Assembly (NCBI GenBank): GCA_007922225.1
Contig: ML679969.1
Span: 18,719,368 to 18,783,367, forward strand
DNA from: Emydura subglobosa
Lineage: Eukaryota > Chordata > Testudines > Chelidae
Reading direction: 5' to 3'
DNA: 64,000 bases
In this document: piece by piece, positions 12,401-24,400 of the stretch
Numbering within the stretch: the first letter of the stretch is position 1
Layout of the letters: the number at the start of each line of letters is the position of its first letter
Made by a program: the position numbers and the translations under genes
The notes under the pieces: generated by a model
Seen by the model: the letters and a program-made list of their open reading frames with translations, nothing else
Told to the model about the DNA's origin: nothing
Databases searched by the model: none

Positions 12401-15400
12401 CAGGGGATCCTGCCCATCAGCTCCCTGAGGGAGTCAGTCTGCTTTTCTGAAGTCCATGGTCTGTATCCTGCTGTTCTCGTTTCTTCCTTTTGTCAGGATC
12501 CTGAACTTGACCATCTCATAGTCACGGCTGCCTAGGTTGCCACCCACTTCTACTTCCCCTACCAAATCTTCCCTGTTTGTGAGCAGCAGGTCAAGAGAAG
12601 CACGGTCCCTAGTTGGTTGTTCCAGCACTTACACCAGGAAGTTGTCTGCAACACTATCCAAAAACTTCCTGGATTGTCTGTGCTCTGCTGTATTGCTCTT
12701 CCAGCCGATGTCAGGGTGATTGAAGTCCCCAATGAGAATCAGGTTCTGTGAACTAGAAACTTTCCCTAGTTGACTGAAGAAAGCCTCATCTACCTCATCC
12801 TCCTGGTCTGGTGGTCTATAACAGACACCCACCACGACATCACCCTTATTGTTCTTGCTTCTAAGCTTAACCCAGAGATTCTCAACTGGCTTATCTCCAG
12901 TTTCATACTGGAGCTCAGAGCAATCATAATGCTCTCTTACATACAGTGCAACTCCTCCACTCTTTCGCCCCTGCCTGTCCTTCCTGAACAGTTTATACCC
13001 ATCCATGACAGTGCTCCAGTCATGTGACTTACTCCACCAAGTCTCAGTTATTCCAGTCATGTCATAGTTTCTTGACTGTGCCAGGATTTCCAATTCCTCC
13101 TGCTTGTTTCCCAGGCTTCTTGCATTTGTGTATAGAAACTTGAGATAACTGGCCGATTGCCCTACTTTCACAGTATGAATCATCTGCCCCTCCCCCCCCA
13201 TCACTGGGGACACCCCGTGCCCTGAGGGGGTGCTCCACCCTGCCCCGTGCTGAGGCCCAAGGGGCTTTCAGCAAACAGGGGCAGAAATCCTTGGCTCCTG
13301 CTCAAGGAGCCGAGCTATAGTGGGAGCCCAGGAGGGGCGGCCATTACTCCAGGGGCAGCCCGCCACCGGAGAGGGGACCCCCTTCCAGGGGAGGCTGTGC
13401 TCTGGCCCCCGGTGGCTGATCTGTTTCTCCCCCAGGAGCACTTCAACTACTACTCCCTGGACACGGCGCTGGGGCACCTCGTCTTCTCCCTCAAGTACGA
13501 TGTCATCGGTGACCAGGAGCATCTGCGGCTGCTGCTCAGGTGAGTGCGGGGCCCTCTGGGTCCCCGGGGCCACGCACGAGCTGCGGGGGGAGGGGAGCCT
13601 GGATTGTGCCTCCTCCCCCTCGCTGGGGGGCTGGGCGCCAGGGGAGGGTGTTGGCACCCCCAGACAGGTCCCATGACACCCGCGCCTCTTGTTGCAGGAC
13701 CAGATGCCGAACCTATCACGATGTCATCCCCATCTCCTGCCTGACCGAGTTCCCCAACGTGGTGCAGATGGCCAAGGCAGGTACCCTCCTGCTCCGGTGC
13801 CCGGGGTGTTACCATGGGCTGAGATCTGTACCCTGATCTCACACGGTCTTTGCACAGGCCAGGCCCCGTCTCCCTGCCCGAGGGCCAAAGAGAGGCCAGG
13901 CCATGGGGGCCAGGACCATTCCTGGCCCCAGGGGTCTGTTGCCAGTGTGGGATCATTTACCTGCAGCCTGCCCAGTGGCTGCACCCGGCAGGCCGGGTCC
14001 GCGGTGGCTGTACGGCCCCTGCTCTCTCAGGGTGCCGACGGCCTGGTGGGCAGGTCAAGGTCTGCACAGGAGCACACATGTGCAGATAGCAGGAGCCCAG
14101 CCCAGCCCAGCCAGGCGAACCTCTGCCTCTCTCCCAGAAAGGAGCCTGAGAGAGCAGAGCATCACCATGAAACCCTGCATGCCGGCTATGGCTGCTCCCG
14201 TCCAGCAGTGAGCAGTAAAGCGCCCCCCACCCCAATGCATGCACACACGTGGGTGAGTTGCACTCTCTCTCATCTCTGTTTCAGCTGGCTTGCGAGGACG
14301 TGAACGTGGATCGGTTTTACCCGGTGTTGTACCCAAAGGTAGGGCTGGGGAGAGGGAAGCCAACCTGCTCTGACACAGCTCCCTTGGAGATTTGCCATCT
14401 CTTCCCCCGCCCTCTCCGCACACACAGGCACACAGCCTGCCTCCTCACCACTGGGGGTTCTCACGGGAGGGTCCCAGCAGTGAAACCCCATCACTAGGCA
14501 GACAGACTGGGCACACCCGTGAGCACAGGCCAAGCTCTTGGGACTGGCCACTACACGTCTGATGCAAATGTAGACCTGAGCCTGGCTGACGCCTTTGCAA
14601 GGTTTGCCGGTGGCCAGAAGCAGCACTGCTGAGACCCTCCGAGAAGCGTTTCTCAGGGTGCTCCCAGCCCAGCACAGAGCCCCCGAGCTGTGCCAGGAGG
14701 GCCCCATCCCAGCGGGGCTTGGAGAAGCTTCTCCCTCCCAGGAGAGGCACTCCCATCCCAGGTGCTCACCACCAGCTGGTTTTATAAAGGGGCTGACTCC
14801 AGTGCGAAGGCCTCCCCACTGCTGGGCTCAGATGCCCCTGGTGCCCAGGCCCTGATGGTGGGGTTTACACCTGCAGTTAATGGGGGGGTGCTGAAGAGCA
14901 GGTCTGCCTGGAAAGGAGCTTGCCTCGAGCCGGCCAGGGCTCCGGCTGCTCCGCGGCAAAGCTCCCACTCATCTGGGCTGGGCAGGCGGGCTCAGACGAA
15001 GCCCCGGGACCTAGGAGAGTCCATCCCTCCCACAGCACATACCTGGGGTCTACCGGCTGGGGGAGATGCCAGCCAGCACTCTGGCTTCCCAGCCCACAGG
15101 AAAGAGGGGTGCGTCCACGGGTGAATCCCAGACCCCCCACTCCCACATGTCCCCAGAGCTCAGACTCCACCCTGAACCGGCTGACAGGCAGAAGAGCATT
15201 CTGGGTAACCACATGCAGATCAAGGCGCAAAGGGCAGGATTTTAAAGGCTCAGCACCTCTGCACCCCGGGATCCCAGCCACATGTGCCCTGCTCTGCGCA
15301 GGCCCCTGGTCGCCAGTGCAGTTCCCAGGAGGTGCTGGGGATTTCCCAGACTGTCGGGGCTTGGACCTGTCCTGGGCAGGGACAAGAACCAGAGTCCTTG

Positions 15401-18400
15401 ATCTTGGAAATGACAGAAGCCTGTCAGAGCCAGCCCAGGCCCTGCCTGGGTAGGATTGGTCCTGTGCCCCTCGTCCACCTGCAGCTGGGAGGAAATTTTC
15501 TAAAGGGACGTTTTTCCGTCAGAAAACACCAGTTCAGAGAAAGCAAAACATTTCATGGAATTGCTTTTGGCAAATTCGTTTCCCAAGGAAAATAGAAAGT
15601 AAATGCCCTGTGTGGGGCCGGGAATGTCCTGCCAGGCACGGAGCCAGGGTCATAGCTGGGGTTGGGGGTGTCCATTCAGAGCACCCCGTTTCAATCTTTT
15701 CCAGACAGAGGATTTCAGTTTTCCATTTCGAAACAACTTTTCCTATCCATTGTTTGTCATTTTCTAGTCTCACGTATTATAAAAATGGGACAAAAAGTGG
15801 AGTGGGGAAGGGAAAGGGGCAGATTTTGTTGAAGCAAAGTGCTTTGATCAGCCCCGAGTGAATACTCTTTCAAGAAGTTTGGTTTGTGGGAAGTTTTCAT
15901 TCTGGGACAGAAGAAATGTTGAAATCATGAAACTGCCTCTGAAATCCTGATTCTGCACAGCTCTGCACCCCACCCACAGCCCAGATGGGAACCTGCCCCA
16001 TGCCAACCTCTTAGCCCTGAGTAGATTATGAGTCTCCCCAGGGCCAGGTCACCGTCATAATCTGCATGGAGCAGATGCCTCCTGCTGGATCAAGGGGTTC
16101 CTCGCAGTCAGGAACCCCAGCAGTGGGTCTCCCTTCCCCGCCCCCAGGGCGGGCTGTGGTGTTATCGGCGTGATGCCCATCTGCTAACCAGCCTCGCCTG
16201 TCTCCCCAGGCCTCCCGTCTCATCGTCACCTTCGACGAGCACGTCCTCAGCAACCACTTCAAGTTCGGTGTCATCTATCAGAAGCTGGGCCAGGTGGGTC
16301 TGTCTCTGTGGACCGGGTGCCGGGCTTTCTGGGCCCGGGAATTGATCCTGTGGGAGATAGGCTACCCCAACCCACACACCCAGCTTTCCCCTCCGCTAAG
16401 CAGCCTGCAGTGGGGGAGGGAGGTCGTTGGCAAATAGGAGAGGCTGGAGCCAGATTTCCGGCCAGGGCAGAAAATGTTTTCAGCACGTTCCCACACCCAA
16501 GTGCTGCCCCTGGCAGGTGCCCTGCTCGCCTGCCCCTAAGACCCGCCCTGTTTGCAAGCACCCGATGTAATGAGCCACTTGAGCTGTGAATGCAACAGGT
16601 CCAGAAGTGGGCAAGGCCACAGCCAGGAGTCCCCCACTGTGTGGATCCTGTAGCCAAGGGTCCCCATCCCCGTGGGTGTCCACCTGCAGACAGCGACCCA
16701 GCAGGGCTTACACCAGCTCTGCCAAATCCCCTCCCACCTGGCATCCTGGGACTTCCCCACATCAGCAGGCATGCCCCTGGCATTGCACCCTCCCGGCTGC
16801 TTTTATCTCAGCATAGCCACAGGCCTGTTTGCTTTACCAAGAGCCGGAGAGGATTCCGGAGCCGTGGCGGGAGCCGCATTCTCCGTTCACTCTTGGTGGC
16901 GCCATCCTGCTAAGCTGCCTCCTTTGCTACATGACATTTGCCCTGGTTCTGTTACTGGGGGGGAGGAGAGGGGTGCCACCTAATGGTTAAGGCAATTCTG
17001 TTCGCTGCTTGTCCAGTGACCTTCTGCAAGTCCTGTCCCCTGTGCCTCAGTTTCCCCACCAGTCAAATGGGGAGAACCCCGACCTAACTCACAGGGATGT
17101 GCTGGGAAGCTTGATTCACATTCAGGCTGTTGGTGAGGGGCTGCAACAGGGTGCAAGCGATGGCTTGCAATGGCTGCTCCTGAGAGCCCTGGAGGTTGAC
17201 ATGTCACGCCCGGTCAGAGCTCGGCTCACGGCATAGATCCTGGAGGGCAGCAGAGGCTCCGCCCTGCACCTTCGCAAGCAGTAGCTCAGCCAGTGGTTCC
17301 TTTTTCCCACCCGTCCCCTTCCAGACTCAGCATCAATCCAGCCAGGCTGCCTGGGCCAGACTCAGCCTGGCTCAGCTTCGTGCTCCTGCTAAGCCCTGTA
17401 GTAACCCCTCTGCTTTGCTGTTTTGTAGACGACCGAGGAGGAGCTGTTCGGCACCACCGAGGAGAGCCCGGCCTTCACTGAGTTCCTCGACTTCCTGGGC
17501 CACAAAGTCCAACTGCAGGATTTCAAGGGGTGAGCGAGCTCCCGCCAGCCTGGCCCCGCCGAGCCAGTGCGCAGCCTGCCCTGCACTGGGGGTCTCTGTG
17601 CTGAGCCGGTGCCACACACTGTGGGAGTCTCCTCAGGACAGATCAGCCTGGCCTCACAGCTGTTCCCTGCCACCTCTGGGGCAGAGGGACAGAGTGGGGG
17701 GGTGTCTGCCTGAGGCCCGTGTCTCTTCGGTGGCAGGTTCCGGGGGGGGCTGGACGTGACCCATGGCCAGACGGGGACAGAATCCGTCTACTGCACCTTC
17801 CGCAGCAAGGAGATCATGTTCCACGTCTCCACCAAGCTGCCCTACACAGAGGGTGATGCCCAGCAGGTGAGAGAGAGCCCGCAGCACCTCCTCCCCCCCG
17901 CAAGGCTGCCCACAGCATGCATGTATACCCACCCTTAAGTACTGCCCCGCACAGACCCGCAGCCCTGTATGTGCACATACACCCCTCAGCGCACCCCCCA
18001 CGTCTTCTTCATGCACCCACATGTGGCCCTTCTCCGCAGTCACTGGGACCAGCTCGACTCCCAGCCCAAGCGGTTCTGCCCCAAACCAGCTCCACACGCA
18101 GCCCCTGGCCTGCTCCCCCTGTGGCCACTTTCCCGTGAGCTGTATCCCAGTCCTGGCCCCGCACTGGAGGGAAGAGACTCACTAGCGGCCGAGGCCCCAT
18201 CTGGGCCTAGAGGGAAGGAGGGTGTCAATAAGGGGCAGCCAGTGGGATTCACCCCCTCCCTCTGGCTCTGCCTGTCCATGCCCTGCCCCTCGCTAAGCTC
18301 CCAGCCTCCCCCGATCTATCTCCCAGCATCTCCCTCCCCAATCCGTTCTGTGCCTGACACCTGCCTGGTGCGTGTGTGACACCCTCCCTCTGGCTCAGTT

Positions 18401-21400
18401 ACAGAGAAAACGACACATTGGGAACGACATCGTGGCCATCGTCTTCCAGGACGAGAACACGCCCTTCGTGCCGGACATGATCGCCTCCAACTTCCTGCAC
18501 GCCTACATCGTGGTGCAAGTGGAGGCTGCCTGCTCTGAGAACACTTTGTACAAGGTTAGCTGGGCTCCCATCCGGCCTGGGGAGACGCCGCACACGCAGA
18601 TACTATGGGCACTAACGGCAGGACCATGCCACGGCTCACCCCCAGCTAGAGAACAGGCCTGAGCCGAGCACTGGGCATGAAAGATATCCCTGCCACTCAG
18701 AAATGGGCCACAGGGGTTTAATGTGGGGGGGACAGTCCCTAGTGGTTAGAGATAGGGGCTGAGAGTCAGGACTCCTGGGCTCTGGGAGCGGGGTGAGGTC
18801 TTGAGATTAGAGCAGAGGACCAAGAATCAGGACTCCTGGGTTCTGTTCCTGCTCTGCTACCGACTCTGTCTTTCTGTGCCTCGGTTTCCCCTTGGGGCTA
18901 ATGGGCACTTTGAGTCTTGGAGGAAGGATGGGTATTGCTATCACTGCTCCCCTGTGATGAGTCCTGTCCAGAGCACAAGGCCTGACAGCACTGCCCCTCC
19001 TAAGGATGTGCTGGGCGTGAGGCCGGGGGCTGTGAGGCGCTTGAACCCGGAGCCAGGCTGATGCTGACCCGATGGGCACTCTGTGGGACTGGAAGTGGAT
19101 TAGGCCCTGGTTTCATACTGAGTCCCATCTGCTAGTCCGTGATTTGTGGGAGATGGCAACTGTGGTGCGGCCCTGCTGTCCGCAGGTGCTGATAGCATCC
19201 TGGCTAGAGGGGCCGGAGTGGCGATGTCTGGACTGGCTGGGAGGACACTCCGGACTGCTGCAGCGTGGGCTGGGAGGGGTGAGACCATCCCCCAGGGGGC
19301 TCTGGGGCAGGCGTGCCGCTCAGAGGGATGCGCCTCTCCTGGCCATCAGGCGGGTGACTCCCCCGTGCTCGGTGGCATAAAGAGACTCCCAGTGTGAGGG
19401 GGCGTCCCCACACTGTCTGGCCCCTTCCTTGTCCAGACATGTCCACTGGCTTGGAAGCACGGGCTGAAGGCACCGTGTCTTGCAGGTCTCCGTCACAGCC
19501 CGGGATGACGTGCCTTTCTTTGGCCCCCCACTGCCTGACCCAGCTGTCTTCAGGAAGGTGAGCTGCGGGGCTCCGAGGCTCCGAGGCCGGACAGGCATTG
19601 GGCCTTCTGCCAGCTGCCCCTGCTGTAGCCCGAGGGGCTGTGCTGGAGCTAGAACATCCCAGGCCAGGAAGGCGTCCGATACAGGGAGCTCGCTGGGGTT
19701 AGAGTGGGGCTGCCGGGGCACGGTTCCCACTCATCCGTCTGGCCAGGACCCCCGTCTGGCTGGGACCGTGTCTGGTGCAGGGGTCTCCAGTCTCTATTGC
19801 GAGTGCCGATCTCACTGGCTGGGAGTCCAGGGCAGGGCAGGGTTTGCTGCAGGAGCCTCAGTGCAGGGATTTGGGCAGCCAGCCAAAGTTTACTGGTTAC
19901 TGCCTCGTCTCACCAGCTGGCTTTTTCCACCCTGCTAATGCCCAGAACTCTGGGGTAGGTGGGGCCAAGGGCGGAGCCAAGGAGGGCAGAGCTTCTTGCT
20001 GCCACATGCTAACGCTGTCCCACTGCAGGGGGTGCTCGGCTAGTGGCTGATGAGGGCTGCCCGCCGAGCTGGTTTCCCTGGGGAAGGCAGAGGTGATGGG
20101 GAGTTTCTCTCCTGCAGGGCCCTGAGTTCCAGGAGTTCCTGCTGACCAAGCTGATCAATGCTGAGTACGCCTGCTACAAAGCCGAGAAGTTTGCCAAGCT
20201 GGAGGTGAGGCAGAAGCCACGTGCCAGGTGCTGCATTCTGAGCTGGCATTTCACCTAGTATCTCCTTTGCTCCCACCGACAGTGCCCAGCACCAGCCCTC
20301 CCCTCCCCTATTGCCCCAGACATCACTCTGGCCTCGTCTCCTGATCCTACCAACCCTGGTTCCCGTGAGAGCCAGTGGAGCACGGTGCCCATGGTAGGGC
20401 TTGTTGGGAGCCGGGCGGTGCTCTCGATTGTTGTCTCTGGGGCCAGGGCCGGGCCTCGCTGCGCACATGCATGCAGCTGTTACGCCGGGGTTAATAGGCA
20501 GGCCGGGCCCAGGGTACGGCAACTGACATGGTCCTGCGTGTGCCAAACGCTCCTGGGCAGCCTGTGGGGAGTGCTGGGCACTCACAGACCCCCCGCACTC
20601 CAAATCACAACTCGCCCTCTGCCCCCTTCGTTCCTTATCAGCCCCTCTCATGCCACTAATGCCCCTGCCCTCTGGCCGCAGGAGCGCACGCGGGCAGCTC
20701 TGCTGGAGACGCTGTACGAGGAGCTACACGAGAGCAGCCAGTCCATGATGGGCCTGGGCGGAGATGAGGATAAGCTGGAGAACGGCAGCGGGGGCAGCGG
20801 AGGCTTCTTCGAGTCCTTCAAGGTGAGGGGGGGGCAGGGCGGGACTGGCTCTGGCAGGCAGGTCTCCTGCCAGCGACTGCTGAAGCCTGGGAAGGTGCCT
20901 GGCAGCTCAGGCACCGGATAGGAGGCAGAAGACCTGGGCTTGCTGTGTTGGAGGGCAGGAGGAACCCACATATTTAGCCCTTAGAGCGATGCAGGAGCAT
21001 CTAATGGTTAGGGCAGGGGCTGAGAGGCAGGACTCCTGGGTTCAATTCCCAGCTCTGGTGACTGTGAGTCAGTCACTCCACCACCATGCCTCAGTTCCCC
21101 CATCTATCAGAGGGGGACAGTGATCCTGACTAGCCCCTGGGAAGCACTTGGGGCTCCCCGTGTGGAGGGGATGGGGAGGGCCAGATACAGGATTGCCATT
21201 CTGTTGTGGTCTATCTCTGCAGCGGGCTCAGTGCCCCAGCTGGGCCCCCCCATGGAATAGAGCTGCCTGAGCGTGGCTGGGGTGATGAGTTTGCTCTTCA
21301 GTTTCGCTGTCTGGGTCTCCCCTGGGGGGGAGGGGAGGGGCACCAGCTCCTGTCCACCCAGCCCAGAAGGTGCACCTCTGTGTTCCCCACAGCGCTGGGC

Positions 21401-24400
21401 CCCATTATTAGACTTAGAAAAGACTAGCAGAGTCTTAGTCAGGAGAACAGGGCAATACACCGCATTTATTGTAAATGTAAGGGTATCAGAAAGCAGTCAC
21501 ACACACACATTCATACCCAAGACGTTCTGCAAGCTGGTGTCATCTAATTACCAATCCTTTTATGCATTGCTCAAGCCAGCCTAGTGGCCAACTAGGCTGG
21601 GCACGAGGAGGGAGCCGGGCCTCTGTCAGTTGTGAATCCGATGCTCCAAGATGACGATTGCAGAATGAAATCCAAAGTTTCCATGTTCTTACCCCATCTT
21701 TTATAGTTACTGGCTCTCATAGGTCTGTGGGCTTTGCTGTGTCATGCTGTCTCCAGGTTCAGTATAGTTGTTAATCACCAGCTAATTGCAAGCATGATAT
21801 TCTCTTATGTCTGTACTTTGTTTGTTCTCAAGGTTGATCCTGCTGTACTTTAGGGTTGTTTATTTGCACTTTAAGGTCATTGATAGGCATTCTTCGGCCT
21901 TCAGGGTTAGGATGGCAGTGGGTCTTAACTCCCCTTTCTGTTGTCAGAGCAGTTTAGGTTGGCGTCTTTTTATGCCCTGCACATACATTCCTCACTCACA
22001 CACACAAAGAGAATTCATCGAGATATTTTTAGGTTCAATAGTACAAGTTTCAGGAAAGAATTCACGTCAAGAAACTAACAAGATGGAGCCCACTTATGCC
22101 ACACTAAACAGTACTATACCGTTATCATAACAGTAAAGGAAGAATGTATATTTACCTCGATCTCACGTATACAATAAAACAAGGAGTCTACATCTGATTC
22201 GTTTGTACAGCACCTGGGGATGGCTCACATTGTCCCCCTATTGACACTTCAATTCGAAGGTCACACCTTATAGAATTGTCTCAAGGCGACATGCTGAGAG
22301 GCAATCTGAGCTTGTGGTTTCAATTTAAGACACATTTTTCTCATCCCACAACACATACAGCACATTATTACAAGGCATAAGCAATTAATATTAAAACAAT
22401 CAACAATGGGTGGAACATTATGGATAATATCCCTCTAGGTGTGGGTGACCATCCCATGAGGGCATTCATAAATAAGTGTAGTGGTCTTTTCCTGAAACAC
22501 AGATCCCAGCACATCCATCCGGAAGAGGTGCAGGGTCAGGCAAAGGTTGATCAAGAGGCTCCCCTCCCCTCCTGGCTTAGTAATGCCATAGCTTTTAATA
22601 TTTCACTGGCAACATGGTTTTGTAATCTTAAACTCTCCATTCTCTTATTCAGGGTGATTCTTACGTATATTATTAATTTCTTAAGGTGGCATACTGTGCT
22701 TGTAAAACATGAGCCACCAAGTGCAATTTTTGCAACACAGCTTCTTTAGTCTGTGCTTTGTCAAAAGCTTTTTACATCCAAAGTGCATTCAAAGTTTCCT
22801 CCATCAAAATTTCAGAAAAACAGAAGTGCAAGTGGAGGGGGTGGAGGGGAGTGAAAAGCAACCAATTAGCCTTAGCCTCTGAGATCATTTTAAAATACAG
22901 GCTAACAGCTACACCATTCCTCAACATGCCAACTGAGGCTTTAACCCTTAACTCTCCAAACAAAAGGAAAAAGTGGCGGAGGAAGGGGGAGAAAGAGAGA
23001 GAGAGAGAGACAGAGAGAAGCAGCAGCAGAGGAAGAAGGAAAACCTAAGCCAAGAAAAGTACAGACAGCAACAACAAATCTGGAAGTGGGGGTCCGTGGG
23101 CCAGAGCATCTGGAAACCCACACCCCAACCTCTATCCCGGCTTAAATGATAGTGACTCTGGTGTCCAGGGCCTGTGCCCGAATGTTTACAAAATCTGTTT
23201 AAAAGGTGTAATTTCTTAAACAAAGGGTAGTGTCTGTTGTGTTTCCTGACCCTCTCTAGGGATATCTCTGAGCTGCCTTCTCTTAAACATGTTTCTTGAA
23301 TGATGTTTACTGCAAACCTCTATGTCCTTCAGGGTCTAACAGAGAAACAGTATTGTCAAAACTCCTATGTCCTTCAGAGTTTAACAGAGACACGGTATTG
23401 CCAAAACGGTTGCCAAACAATATTATGTGCTAAAACAGTAACTCCTATATCCTTCAGAGCTGATTGCAACAACAACAACATCCAAACTCTTATATATCCT
23501 TCAGAGTTAAGGTGCACAAACTCCTGTTCCCTTCGGAGGTTGTCAAACAATTGCAAGCGTTAAAGCAGTGACTCTTACATCCTTCCGAGTTAGCTGCAAC
23601 AGTAATAAGACCCAAATTCCTATGCCCTTTAGAGTGACAAAAATCCTATATCCTTCAGTTTGTCTGGTTAACCAAAAAAAATGAAATTTTGGATCTTTCT
23701 CTATAGTGCTAGGCTTACAAAAGCTGGCAGTGTGCACACCAGTTTTTACAAAAATCGTGGGATACTGCTATGGTCCCCCTTTTGCAATTCTCCACCAAAA
23801 TGTTATATTTATTTAAAAAAAAAAAAAAGACTAGCAGGGTCTTATTCAGGGGAACAAGGCAATACACTGCGTTTATTGTAAATGTAAGAGTATCAAAAAA
23901 GCAGTCACATTCACACACACATTCATAGCCAAGAAGTTCTGCAAGCTGGTATGATATAATTATCAGTCCTTTTATGCATTTGCTCAAGCCAGCCAAGTGG
24001 CCAACTAGGCTGGGCACAAGGAGGGAGCCGGGTCTGTCGGTCGCGAATCCGATGCTCCAAGATGGTGATTGCAGAACGAAATCCAAAGTTTCCCTGTTCT
24101 TACTTCTTACCCCATCTTTTAAACTTGCTGGCTCTCAAGTCTGTGGGCCTTGCTGTGTCATGCTGCCTCCAGGTTCAGTATAGTTGTTAATCACCAGCTA
24201 ATTGCAAGCATGACCATTCGGTCATTTATTTGCACTTTAAGGTCGTTGATAGGCATTCTTCGGCTTTTCGGGTCAGGGTAGCAGTGGTGTCTTAACTCCC
24301 CTTTCTGTTGTCAGAGCAGTTTAGGTTGGCATCTTTTTATGCCCTGCACATATATTCCTCACTCACACAAAGAGAATTCATCGAGATATTTTTAGGTTCA

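Larger units (their letters stand above)
10321..13230 (-). mobile_element. CR1 LINE, 5' truncated, nearly full ORF2
   Basis: Its 3' end on the - strand is the typical CR1 tail (TTCCAACTCTATGATTCTAT). Endonuclease (12.4-13.2 kb) and reverse transcriptase (10.4-12.4 kb) segments follow in antisense to RAP1GAP. The reading frame is broken by a TAA at 12629-12631, a frameshift near 12,430 and frame changes near 11,530 and 11,080, so the copy is dead. The 5' end lies about 200 bp from a RAP1GAP exon. Confidence 0.95.

Noticed and set aside
13777..13782. GT donor at 13781 for the exon ending NVVQMAK
   Set aside because: It would add four bases and destroy the frame with the next, well-conserved exon. 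The GC donor fits.
23374..23737. Short - strand frames in the LTR element leader as gag
   Set aside because: They are translations of the repeat array and show no gag or nucleocapsid motif.
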